Shown in pieces: positions 8,774 through 16,819 of a stretch of 64,000 nucleotides of DNA. The position numbers and the translations under genes are program-made. The notes under the pieces are model-generated. The model saw nothing but the letters and a program-made list of their open reading frames with translations. It ran no database searches and had not been told where the DNA came from. Origin of the DNA: Streptacidiphilus fuscans (GTDB lineage Bacteria > Actinomycetota > Actinomycetes > Streptomycetales > Streptomycetaceae); the NCBI RefSeq assembly GCF_015690355.1, contig NZ_JADPRT010000012.1, positions 1-64,000 on the forward strand, given 5' to 3'. The first letter of the stretch is position 1, and each line of letters opens with the position of its first letter.

Positions 8774-9952
8774 TCAGCCCATCGGCAATGCGTTGGAATC
8801 GCTCATTTCCGACATCACCAACGCCAAGGCTCCAAGAACCTCGGCCCGGCCGCCGAGCGTGCCCGGCACCACGGAGAGCTGCCGCGCGGCGCTCGGGATC
8901 GCGTAGCGGGCGACCGACTCGCGGATCGGGTCCAGCACCAGGTCGCCCGCCTCGGCCAGGTCGCCGCCGAGGATCACCCGGCGCGGGTTGAGCAGGTTGC
9001 ACATGGTCGCCACGCCGCTGCCGATCTGGCGTCCGGCGTCGGCCAGCACGCGACGGCAGCCCAGGTCGCCGCGCTGGGCCAGCTCGACCACCCTGGGGAT
9101 GCTCAGCTCCTGGCCGTGGCTCTGCTGGAGCAGGCCGAGGATGTGCCGGGCGCCGACGAAGGTCTCCAGGCAGCCGCGGTTGCCGCAGCGGCAGACCGGT
9201 CCGGCCTCGTCCAGGGTGATGTGGCCGATCTCGCCCGCCGTGCCGCCGGGGCCGCGGTAGATCTGACCGGCGATCACCAGACCGGCGCCGACGCCGCTGG
9301 CCACCTTGATGTAGGCGAGGTCGGACAGGCCCCGCCCCGCACCCCAGACCAGCTCGCCGAGCGCGCCCAGGTTGGCGTCGTTGTCGACGCGGACCGCCAT
9401 CCCGAGCCGGCTGGACAGCTCCTTGGCCGGAGAGATGCCGCTCCAGCCCGGCAGGATCGAGGTCGAGCCGAGCGCGCCGGTCTCCACGTCGATCGGTCCG
9501 GGGACGCCGAGGCCGACGCCGATGACCTTCTCCGGAGCGAAGCCGGTCTGCTCCAGCAGCCGGGCGACCAGCTGCTCGGTGCGGCCGAAGCCCTGCTCGG
9601 CGGAGGCGTCCGTGTCCAGCGGCTCGCTCTCCTCGGCCAGCACCCGGTGGGCCAGGTTGCCGATGGCCACCCGCAGGTGGGAGTGACCGAAGTCGACGCC
9701 GACGACGATCCCCGCGTCCGCGCTGAGCGAGACGCTGCGGGCCCGTCGGCCACCGGAGGAGGTGGGCGTGACCACGACCGTCCCGGCTTCGCTGAGCTCG
9801 CGGACGATGTTGGACACGGTCGCGGCGGACAGCCCGGTGCTGCGCGCGATCTCGGCCTGGGTCAGCGAGCCGGCCATCCGGACCGCCCGGAGCACGCGCT
9901 CCAGGTTCGCCCGGTGCAGCGACGACTGGGATCCCGGCGTTTCCACGGACAT
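8774..9952 (-). CDS. rok7B7: ROK-family transcriptional regulator of the xylose locus
   Basis: 392 aa from ATG 9952 (M-S-V-E-T-P); upstream in-frame starts add basic residues not seen in the family. The N-terminal winged helix-turn-helix has LTQAEIARSTGLSAATVSNIV; the ROK sugar-kinase-like domain follows, with GVDFGHSHLRVAIGNL and the zinc-binding CRCGNRGCLE motif. In S. coelicolor, Rok7B7 controls xylose transport, carbon catabolite repression and antibiotic production. It lies directly upstream of xylF on the same strand, separated by about 170 bp that hold the xylF promoter and palindrome. Confidence 0.85.
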   Translation of the reverse strand: MSVETPGSQSSLHRANLERVLRAVRMAGSLTQAEIARSTGLSAATVSNIVRELSEAGTVVVTPTSSGGRRARSVSLSADAGIVVGVDFGHSHLRVAIGNLAHRVLAEESEPLDTDASAEQGFGRTEQLVARLLEQTGFAPEKVIGVGLGVPGPIDVETGALGSTSILPGWSGISPAKELSSRLGMAVRVDNDANLGALGELVWGAGRGLSDLAYIKVASGVGAGLVIAGQIYRGPGGTAGEIGHITLDEAGPVCRCGNRGCLETFVGARHILGLLQQSHGQELSIPRVVELAQRGDLGCRRVLADAGRQIGSGVATMCNLLNPRRVILGGDLAEAGDLVLDPIRESVARYAIPSAARQLSVVPGTLGGRAEVLGALALVMSEMSDSNALPMG

Positions 9953-10022
9953 GAGCAGTTCCATCCTCGCCGCCCACGCCGCGTCCTTGCGGCGGAGCAC
10001 TCTGCGCGGCCTTGATTTCGGC

Positions 10023-10076
10023 CTTGAATACAACTTCTGAACTTCAAGCAGAGCTAACAGGGTGAACTCATGTCAA
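10023..10076 (-). promoter_or_regulatory. Upstream region of rok7B7: inverted repeat and -35-like box
   Basis: CTTGAA (10023-10028) and TTCAAG (10043-10048) form an inverted repeat with a 14-bp spacer. On the minus strand a TTGACA box lies at 10076-10071, but no convincing -10 follows at standard spacing. The repeat is a candidate autoregulatory site. Confidence 0.35.
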
Positions 10077-10118
10077 GAGTGAAGGGAAAGAGATGCCCTA
10101 AATGTTGCTGAAACGCGG

Positions 10119-10148
10119 CCGCCCCGGACCGAGAGCGGTCCGGGGCGG
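10119..10148 (-). terminator. Hairpin terminator after the Nudix gene
   Basis: A perfect 12-bp GC-rich stem (10119-10130 with 10137-10148) and 6-nt loop lie 62 bp beyond the Nudix stop, before the rok7B7 upstream region. Confidence 0.7.
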
Positions 10149-10210
10149 TGTCGGCGCGGGCGAAGGCAGGGCCTGACTTCAGGCGGCCCGACGACGTCGG
10201 CGGGTGCACG

Positions 10211-10825
10211 TCAGACGCGGGCGAACTCCGGCTCGTCCAGGTCGCCGACCCGGGTGTGGCGGCCGAGCAGCGCGACCTCGCGGAACTGCCAGAGCAGCGC
10301 GCCGGTCGGGGCGTGGACGACCATGTTGGCGCGCAGCGGCATCTGCAGCAGGCGGCCGCCGTCGGGCATGTCGCGCCAGCGCGGCAGGTCGTCCTCGCAG
10401 AGCCGGGCCAGCGGGATGCGGTGCAGCGAGGCCACCTCGCGGCGGCAGCGCTCCAGCCTGGCGGGCGGGGCGTCGAGCAGCACGACCACCGGGGTGATCA
10501 CGAAGCCGGTGCCCGCCACGTAGTCGTCCAGCAGCCCGGCGACGGCGGAGGCGGGGGCCTCGACGCCGGTCTCCTCGGCCAGTTCGCGCAGGGCCGTCTC
10601 GACGAGGGTCTCCCCCGGCTCGACCCGGCCGCCGGGCAGCGCCCACTGACCGGCGTTGCGGCCCCTCGGGGCGCGCTTGATCATCAGCACCTGCGGCCCG
10701 GTCTTCGACGGCAGCACGCAGACGGCGACGGCGGCGGACCGCTCGGCGACGGCCGAACGGCGCGGGAACGCCGCGAGGTTGCGGCGGATCCGGTCGTGGT
10801 CGACGCCCGGTGCTGTTCCGCTCAT
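10211..10825 (-). CDS. Nudix hydrolase, CoA pyrophosphatase-like
   Basis: 204 aa. The Nudix box is complete: GRVEPGETLVETALRELAEE followed by TG, matching GX5EX7REUXEEXGU, so divalent metal binding and hydrolysis of a nucleoside-diphosphate-X compound are expected. The region around the box is closest to CoA-diphosphatase type Nudix proteins, but the substrate cannot be fixed by eye. It follows the TetR gene by 13 bp on the same strand, so the two are likely co-transcribed. A CoA or acyl-CoA-cleaving activity would fit the neighbouring acyl-CoA catabolic operon; this is inference. Confidence 0.8.
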   Translation of the reverse strand: MSGTAPGVDHDRIRRNLAAFPRRSAVAERSAAVAVCVLPSKTGPQVLMIKRAPRGRNAGQWALPGGRVEPGETLVETALRELAEETGVEAPASAVAGLLDDYVAGTGFVITPVVVLLDAPPARLERCRREVASLHRIPLARLCEDDLPRWRDMPDGGRLLQMPLRANMVVHAPTGALLWQFREVALLGRHTRVGDLDEPEFARV

Positions 10826-10838
10826 CGGGGTGCTCCCT

Positions 10839-11486
10839 TCATGCCGGTTCCAGGGACGTGCCGCGCGCGCGGCTGGCGGACTCGCCGTCGACGAGCAGCT
10901 CCCGCTGGACGAAGCCGATCAACAGCTCGCGCATCACCGAGACGGTCATGCCGGGGCGGCCGGTGAGCACCTGGATCGCCGCGCCGTCGGTGAGCGCGGT
11001 CAGATGCAGGGCCAGCTCCTCCGGCGAGACGTCCACGCGGAAGACGCCCTGGCGCTGGCCGCGTCGGACGATCCGCACCACGGTGTCGTGCCAGCGGGCG
11101 TAGAACTCGTTGTGCGCGGGCCGGAACTCGGGCCGGACCACGGCCTCCGCCCAGTACTGGAGCCAGATCGACCACTCGTCGCGCACCTGGCCCACCCGGG
11201 GCAGCTGCATGTCGATCAGCTTGAGCAGCCGCTCGTGGGCGTTGTCGATCCCGCGCAGCTCCTGGCTCTGCCGGACGAACGCCTGCTCGACGCAGAACTT
11301 CAGCGCCTCGGTCAGCACGTCGGTCTTGCCCGGGAAGTAGTAGTGCACCGTGCCTGTGCTGGTGCCGCACACCTTGGCGATGTCGCTGATCCGCACGGCG
11401 TGGAAGCCGCGTTCGGCGATCAGCTGCCAGGTGGCGTCGAGGATCGCCCTCCGCCGGTCCTCGTCCGTCCGCGGCTGGCCGGCCAT
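10839..11486 (-). CDS. TetR-family repressor divergent from the catabolic operon
   Basis: 215 aa from ATG 11486, with GGGGAGAG upstream; the frame to 11621 crosses an operator and is rejected. The N-terminal helix-turn-helix reads ISDIAKVCGTSTGTVHYYFP, typical TetR. The C-terminal domain is BetI-like (WSIWLQYWAEAVVRPEFR). Two identical CTGAC-N6-GTCAG sites flank the divergent promoters, so it most likely represses both itself and the catabolic operon and releases on binding the substrate or an acyl-CoA intermediate. Confidence 0.85.
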   Translation of the reverse strand: MAGQPRTDEDRRRAILDATWQLIAERGFHAVRISDIAKVCGTSTGTVHYYFPGKTDVLTEALKFCVEQAFVRQSQELRGIDNAHERLLKLIDMQLPRVGQVRDEWSIWLQYWAEAVVRPEFRPAHNEFYARWHDTVVRIVRRGQRQGVFRVDVSPEELALHLTALTDGAAIQVLTGRPGMTVSVMRELLIGFVQRELLVDGESASRARGTSLEPA

Positions 11487-11536
11487 GCGCTCTCCCCTCG
11501 TCACGCCTGCCCCTGTCCGGGATGCAGGACATCCTA

Positions 11537-11552
11537 CTGACGCATCAGTCAG
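11537..11552. promoter_or_regulatory. TetR operator copy 1 (CTGAC-N6-GTCAG)
   Basis: The 16-mer CTGACGCATCAGTCAG lies 51 bp upstream of the TetR start and is identical to the copy at 11636-11651. Its arms CTGAC and GTCAG are inverted repeats. Confidence 0.7.
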
Positions 11553-11607
11553 ATTCAAGAGTACGGCAGAAATCGTGGAAATCTGCTGCACGGACTGACT
11601 GAACCCC

Positions 11608-11651
11608 TTGACACGGACCACGGCGAGAGAGCTAACTGACGCATCAGTCAG
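11608..11651 (+). promoter_or_regulatory. Catabolic operon promoter with TetR operator copy 2
   Basis: TTGACA (11608-11613) is a consensus -35. With 18-bp spacing, CTAACT (11632-11637) is the likely -10. The operator CTGACGCATCAGTCAG (11636-11651) overlaps the end of the -10 and the expected transcription start, an arrangement suited to direct repression. GTG 11681 follows after GAGGAGA. Confidence 0.65.
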
Positions 11652-11680
11652 ACATTGCTCCGGCGATCCGAGGAGACCCT

Positions 11681-12568
11681 GTGCGCGATTCTTCAGCCCT
11701 GGCCCCGCCCGGCTCCGGCCCGGCGGACGGCCCGGCGGCGACTCCGGCGGGCGGCCCGGCGTCCGGGCTGCGGGCGGACGTCCACGCCGGTCGGGTGGCG
11801 CTGGTCACCGGCGGCGGCACCGGGATCGGCCGGGCCACCGCGCTGGACCTCGCCGCCGCCGGGGCCTCGGTCGCGATCTGCGGACGACGGCCCGAGCCGC
11901 TGGAGGAGGTACGCAACCAGATCGAGAAGTCCGGCGGCCGGTGCCTGGTCCTCGTCGCCGACATCCGCGAGGAGGACCAGGTCGGCGAGGTCGTCCGGCA
12001 GACCCTCGACGCTTTCGGGCGGATCGACGTCCTGGTCAACAACGCGGGCGGCCAGTTCGCCGCGCCCGCCGAGGAGATCACGCCGAAGGGCTGGCGTGCC
12101 GTGCACCGGCTGGCCGTCGACGCGACCTGGGCGATGACCCGCGAGGTCGCCAACCGGGCGATGATCCCGCAGCGTTCCGGCTCGGTCTTCTTCCTCGCCT
12201 TCTCACCGCGCCGGGGCATCCCCGGCATGGTGCACGCCTCGGCGGCCCGCGCCGCCGTGGAGAACCTGGCCGCCGGGCTGGCCCTGGAGTGGAGCCGTTA
12301 CGGAATCCGCTCCGTCTGCGTCGCCCCGGGCACGATCGCCACCGAGGGCTTGGACAGCAACTACACCGACGAGGACCGGGCCCGCTGGGCGCAGGCCGTC
12401 CCGCTCGGCTACCTCGGCTCGGCGCAGGACGTCGCCGGTGTCATCTCCTTCCTCGCCTCCCCCGCGGGCCGGTACGTCACCGGCACCACCGTCGTCGTCG
12501 ACGGCGGCGTCGACGCGTGGGGCGCGGGCCACCCCGTCCCTGATCTGCTTCCGGAGGTCGAGCGATGA
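11681..12568 (+). CDS. Short-chain dehydrogenase, enoyl/dienoyl-CoA reductase type
   Basis: 295 aa from GTG 11681 (GAGGAGA upstream). A Pro/Ala/Gly-rich leader of about 35 residues precedes the Rossmann fold: TGGGTGIG, then NNAGG. The usual YxxxK is absent; the region reads VHASAARAAVENLAAGLALE, which resembles the HxGAARAxVxNLTxxLAxEW stretch of peroxisomal trans-2-enoyl-CoA reductase and dienoyl-CoA reductases. This points to NADPH-dependent reduction of an unsaturated acyl-CoA rather than alcohol oxidation. It is first in the operon and its stop overlaps the next start (ATGA). Confidence 0.8.
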   Translation: MRDSSALAPPGSGPADGPAATPAGGPASGLRADVHAGRVALVTGGGTGIGRATALDLAAAGASVAICGRRPEPLEEVRNQIEKSGGRCLVLVADIREEDQVGEVVRQTLDAFGRIDVLVNNAGGQFAAPAEEITPKGWRAVHRLAVDATWAMTREVANRAMIPQRSGSVFFLAFSPRRGIPGMVHASAARAAVENLAAGLALEWSRYGIRSVCVAPGTIATEGLDSNYTDEDRARWAQAVPLGYLGSAQDVAGVISFLASPAGRYVTGTTVVVDGGVDAWGAGHPVPDLLPEVER

Positions 12569-14652
12569 GCGGAGCGCAAGGAGCAGGAGTGAACCCGTCA
12601 GCCACCGCACGCGACCTCGGCGCGCTCTTCGACCCGCGCGCGGTCGCCGTGCTCGGGGCGAGCAACGACCGCTCCAAGTACGGCAACTGGATCAGCGTCC
12701 AGGCGCTGCGGATGCAGGGACGACGCCCGGTGTACCTGGTGAACCGGCGCGGTGAGCCGGTGCTGGGCGAGCCGACACACCGCAGCCTCGGCGAACTGCC
12801 CGAGCCCGTCGACCTGGTGGTCGTCGCGGTCCCGTCCGCCGGCTTCGAGGACGCCGTCGAGGACGCGCTCGCGGCCGGGGCGAAGGCGATCGTCGGCATC
12901 ACCGCCGGTTTCGGCGAGCTGGGCGCCGAGGGCCGGGCCCGCGAGGCGGCGCTGGCCGCTCGGGTGCGGGAGGCAGGGGCGGTGCTGCTCGGCCCCAACT
13001 GCCTTGGCGTGCTGGACAGTACGAGCGGCCTCTACCTCGCGTCGAACCCGCTGCCCGCCGGGCCCGTCGCGCTGCTGTCGCAGAGCGGCAACATGGCGCT
13101 GGAGCTCAGCAGGTTCCTGATCGACCGTGACCTCGGCTTCTCCCGGTTCGCCTCGCTGGGCAACCAGGCCGACCTGACCGTGGCCGACCTGATCCGCTCC
13201 TGCGCCGCGCACGACGGCACCGAGCTGATCGCCGTCTACTGCGAGGACTTCGGCGACGGTCGCGACTTCGTCGAGGTCGCGGCCGAGGCGCGGGCGGCGG
13301 GCAAGCCGGTGGTGCTGCTGACCGTCGGCGGCAGCGAGGCGTCGGTGCGCGGCGCCAGGTCCCACACCGGCGCGCTGACCAGTGACACCGCCGTGATCGA
13401 CGCGGCCTGCCGCGCCGCGGGCGTGGACCGGGTGTCCAGCCCGCGCGAGATGGCCGACCTGCTGGCGATGCTCCACCGCTTCGGCGACGCCCCGGCCCGC
13501 CGGGTCGCGGTGCTGGCGGACGGCGGCGGCCACGCCTCGGTCGCCTCCGACATCGCCGACGCGCACGGCCTCTCCGTCCCCGAGTTCCCGGCCGCGCTCT
13601 CCGAGGCGCTGCGCGGCGAGCTGACCCCCTCGGCAGGCGTCGGCAACCCGGTCGACCTGGCCGGCGCCGGCGAGCAGGACATCACCTCCTTCGCCCGCAC
13701 CCTGGACCTGCTGCTCGGCTCGCCCGAGGTCGACTCGGTGCTGGTCACCGGCTACTTCGGCGGCTACGGCGACTACGGTCCCGAGCTCGCCGCGGCCGAG
13801 CTGGCCACCGCCCGGGTGATGGGCGAGCGGATCACGCTGCTGGGCAAGCCCGTCGCCGTGCACACCATGTGCGCGGACAGCGCGCCCGCCGAGGAGCTGC
13901 GCCGTCACGGCGTCCCGGTCTTCCGCGCCGTCGAGGACGCCGCGCAGAGCCTGGGCATGCTGGCCCGACGCGACCCGACGCCGCGTCAGGCGCCGCGTCC
14001 GCGCACCGACGCGCAGCCGGTCGCCGACGACGGCTACTGGACCGCGCGGGAACTGGTCCGCGCGGCCGGAGTCGCCCTCCCGCCCGCACAGTTGGCCGCC
14101 GACGAGGCGGAGGCCGTCGCGGCGGCGCGGGCGATCGGCGGGCCGGTGGTGGTCAAGGCACTCGGGCTGCTGCACAAGTCCGACTCCGGCGGCGTCGCCC
14201 TCGGCCTCGCCACCCCGGAGACGGTCCGCGAGGCGGTCGCCGACATGAGCCGGCGGCTCGACCCGCCCGGCTTCTGCGTCGAGGCGATGGCCGACCTGCG
14301 CGACGGCGTCGAGCTGATCGTCGGCGTCCAGCGCGACCCCCGCTTCGGGCCGGTGGCCATGGTCGGCCTCGGCGGGATCGCCACCGAGGTGCTGCGCGAC
14401 ACCGCGTTCGCGCTGGCCCCGGTGGGCCGGGACGAGGCGCTGGAGCTGCTCTCCCGGCTGCGGTCGGCGGCGCTGCTGCGCGGCGTGCGCGGCAGGCCGG
14501 GCGTCGACCTGGACGCGCTGGCCGACGCGGTCGCCGCGATCACCGAGGTCGCCGCCGCGCACCCGGAGATCGCCGAGCTGGAGGTCAACCCGCTGCTCGC
14601 CACCCCCAAGGGCTGCTTCGGGCTCGACGCCCGGATCGTGCTCGACGCCTGA
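12565..14652 (+). CDS. ADP-forming acyl-CoA synthetase (acetate-CoA ligase family)
   Basis: 695 aa. Domain order: CoA-binding Rossmann domain (about 16-130, with VAVLGASNDRSKYGN), succinyl-CoA ligase-like domains (about 150-450; the phospho-acceptor His is in ARSHTGALTSD near residue 266), and an ATP-grasp domain (about 490-690, with VVKALGLLHKSDSGGVALGL). It activates a carboxylic acid to its CoA thioester, using ATP and releasing ADP and phosphate. Acid specificity is unknown. As second gene of the operon it would activate the acid released by the CocE-like hydrolase encoded downstream. Confidence 0.88.
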   Translation: MSGAQGAGVNPSATARDLGALFDPRAVAVLGASNDRSKYGNWISVQALRMQGRRPVYLVNRRGEPVLGEPTHRSLGELPEPVDLVVVAVPSAGFEDAVEDALAAGAKAIVGITAGFGELGAEGRAREAALAARVREAGAVLLGPNCLGVLDSTSGLYLASNPLPAGPVALLSQSGNMALELSRFLIDRDLGFSRFASLGNQADLTVADLIRSCAAHDGTELIAVYCEDFGDGRDFVEVAAEARAAGKPVVLLTVGGSEASVRGARSHTGALTSDTAVIDAACRAAGVDRVSSPREMADLLAMLHRFGDAPARRVAVLADGGGHASVASDIADAHGLSVPEFPAALSEALRGELTPSAGVGNPVDLAGAGEQDITSFARTLDLLLGSPEVDSVLVTGYFGGYGDYGPELAAAELATARVMGERITLLGKPVAVHTMCADSAPAEELRRHGVPVFRAVEDAAQSLGMLARRDPTPRQAPRPRTDAQPVADDGYWTARELVRAAGVALPPAQLAADEAEAVAAARAIGGPVVVKALGLLHKSDSGGVALGLATPETVREAVADMSRRLDPPGFCVEAMADLRDGVELIVGVQRDPRFGPVAMVGLGGIATEVLRDTAFALAPVGRDEALELLSRLRSAALLRGVRGRPGVDLDALADAVAAITEVAAAHPEIAELEVNPLLATPKGCFGLDARIVLDA

Positions 14653-14709
14653 ACTTCCTTACTCCCTGACCCCTTTCGACTGTTCCGAGTTTCGAGAGAA
14701 AGAGTCCCC

Positions 14710-15882
14710 ATGGAATTCGCGTACTCCCCCCGGCTCTCCGAGCTGAAGCAGCGTGCCGCCGACCTCACCTCGAAGATCATGAACTACGAGGACGAGTGCG
14801 AGGCCAACAACGGCCTGACCCCCGAGGCGCTGGCGGCGATCCGCGAGGACGTCCTCGCGTCCGGTCTGCAGGCGATCAACCACCCCGTCGAGTGGGGCGG
14901 CGCGGGCCTCAGCATCCTGGAGCAGGTCGTCGTCCAGGACGAGCTGGGCAAGCTGACCAACGCGCTGTGGGACACCGTCTGGCGTCCGGCCAACTGCCTG
15001 CGGGCCGCCACCCCCGAGCAGCGCGAGAAGTACCTGCTCCCCGGCATCCAGGGCCGCTGCCGTGACGCGGTCGCGATCACCGAGGCCGATGCCGGCTCCG
15101 ACCCGAGCGGCATCGCCACCACCGCGGTCCCGGACGGCAAGGGCTACCGGATCAACGGCGAGAAGTGGTTCGTCACCGTCGGCGACGTGGCGGACTTCCT
15201 GATCGTGCTGGCCAACGTCCAGCCGGCGGGCGCGCCCACGCTCTTCCTGATCGACCGCGACACGCCGGGCGTCTCGGTCAAGCGCACGCCCCGCTACACC
15301 CACACCTTCGTCTACGAGCACCCCGAGTTCCTCTTCGAGGACGTGTACGTCGGCGCGGACGCGGTGCTCGGCGGGATCGGCCAGGGCTACGAGCTGACCC
15401 GCGACTGGTTCACCGAGGAGCGCCTGATGATCGGCGCCCGCACCATCGGCGCCGCCGAGCGCGCGCTGGAGCTGGCCACCGACTGGGCCCGTGGACGCGT
15501 CCAGGGCGGCGAGGCGCTGATCAACCGTCAGCTGATCCAGGGCATGCTGGCCGACTCGGTCGTCGACATCACCACCAACCGCGCCTTCACCCACCAGGTG
15601 GCCTGGGAGTTCGACCAGGGCGCCGACCGCAAGCTGCTGCACGCCCGCGCCGCGACGGTGAAGCTGGCCGCGTCCGAGGCGTCCAACCGCGTCGTCGACC
15701 GCGCGCAGCAGATCTTCGGCGGGCGCGGCTACATGCGCGACTACCCGGTCGAGCGGCTCTGGCGTGAGCTGCGCGTGGACCGGATCTGGGAGGGCACCTC
15801 CGAGATCCAGCGCCTGGTCATCGCCAACGAGATCACCAAGCGCGGCCTGTCCGGGCTGCTGACCTTCCGTCCGGAGGCCTGA
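14710..15882 (+). CDS. Acyl-CoA dehydrogenase
   Basis: 390 aa from ATG 14710, preceded by GAGAGAAAGAG. The FAD-dependent fold is complete: alpha-helical N-domain, beta domain with ITEADAGSDPSGI, and C-domain ending RVDRIWEGTSEIQRLV, where the Glu of WEG (about 361) is the catalytic base position of short/medium-chain enzymes. It introduces the alpha-beta double bond into the CoA ester made by the preceding synthetase and passes electrons to ETF. The unusual HTFVYEHPEFLFEDVYVGAD segment before the C-domain may reflect a special substrate. The stop overlaps the next start by one base. Confidence 0.9.
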   Translation: MEFAYSPRLSELKQRAADLTSKIMNYEDECEANNGLTPEALAAIREDVLASGLQAINHPVEWGGAGLSILEQVVVQDELGKLTNALWDTVWRPANCLRAATPEQREKYLLPGIQGRCRDAVAITEADAGSDPSGIATTAVPDGKGYRINGEKWFVTVGDVADFLIVLANVQPAGAPTLFLIDRDTPGVSVKRTPRYTHTFVYEHPEFLFEDVYVGADAVLGGIGQGYELTRDWFTEERLMIGARTIGAAERALELATDWARGRVQGGEALINRQLIQGMLADSVVDITTNRAFTHQVAWEFDQGADRKLLHARAATVKLAASEASNRVVDRAQQIFGGRGYMRDYPVERLWRELRVDRIWEGTSEIQRLVIANEITKRGLSGLLTFRPEA

Positions 15883-16736
15883 TGAGCGGCGAGCTGAGGC
15901 GCAGCGGAGCGGAGCCGAAGCGGAGCGCGGCGGGAAAAGCGATGAGCGGCGACGTCCGCCCGATGTTCGACCGCGACGGGAAGGACTCCGCCCCGCAGGC
16001 CCCCGCGCAGCAGGACCCCGCGCGGGGAAGCGTCGAGGTGGCCCTGCACGGCGAGGTCGCGGTGCTGACGCTCCGCCGGGAGGCCAAGCTCAACGCGCTC
16101 TCCACCCACCTGGAGGCCGCGCTGCTCGACGCGCTGCGCTCGCAGACCGTGCGCGGCAGCCGGGCCGTGGTGGTCACCGGAGGGAGCAAGGTGTTCTCCG
16201 CCGGGGCGGACGTCGGTGAACTGCGGGAGATGACCCCGGAGGCGATCGCCGCGTACTACCGCGCCTCCGGGGCGGTGTACGAGGCGATCGCCGCCCTCCC
16301 GCAGCCGACGGTGGCCGCGATCGCCGGCTACTGCCTGGGCGGCGGACTGGAGTTGGCCCTGGCCGCGGACCTTCGGGTGGCCGACCCTTCCGCCGTCCTC
16401 GGACTGCCCGAGGTGGGCATCGGCATCCTGCCGAGCTCCGGCGGGGTGACCCGGATGGTCCGCGCGGTCGGCCCGGCCCGCACCCGCGACCTGGTGCTGC
16501 GCGGCCGCCGGATGGCGGTCGACGAGGCGCACCAGTGGGGCCTGCTCACCGAGATCGCCCCGGCGGGTGAGCACCTGGAGACGGCGGTGAAGATCGCCGC
16601 CGAGATCGCCGCGCACCCGCCGCTGGCCGTCTCGATCACCAAGCAGGTGATCACCGCCGCCACGGACGCCCCACGCGAGGCCGCGCTGCTGCTGGAGCAG
16701 CTCGCCTACACGGCGCTCAACCGCACCACCAGCTGA
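15882..16736 (+). CDS. Enoyl-CoA hydratase/isomerase
   Basis: 284 aa from ATG 15882 (TGATG overlap). A second ATG-AGC-GGC start at 15942, with GGCGGG upstream, would remove a basic leader of 20 residues and may be the true start. The crotonase fold has oxyanion-hole motifs SAGADVGEL and CLGGGLELALA. Both catalytic glutamates of hydratases are present (E157 in GGGLE and E177 in GLPE), so hydration of an enoyl-CoA is expected. It acts after the acyl-CoA dehydrogenase. Confidence 0.9.
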   Translation: MSGELRRSGAEPKRSAAGKAMSGDVRPMFDRDGKDSAPQAPAQQDPARGSVEVALHGEVAVLTLRREAKLNALSTHLEAALLDALRSQTVRGSRAVVVTGGSKVFSAGADVGELREMTPEAIAAYYRASGAVYEAIAALPQPTVAAIAGYCLGGGLELALAADLRVADPSAVLGLPEVGIGILPSSGGVTRMVRAVGPARTRDLVLRGRRMAVDEAHQWGLLTEIAPAGEHLETAVKIAAEIAAHPPLAVSITKQVITAATDAPREAALLLEQLAYTALNRTTS

Positions 16737-16819
16737 TCCGTCACCACCAACTGCTCCGCACCGCACCTTTCCGGGGCTGCACATCGCGCGTCACTCTCAC
16801 CCCACCCAGGAGAACTGAC

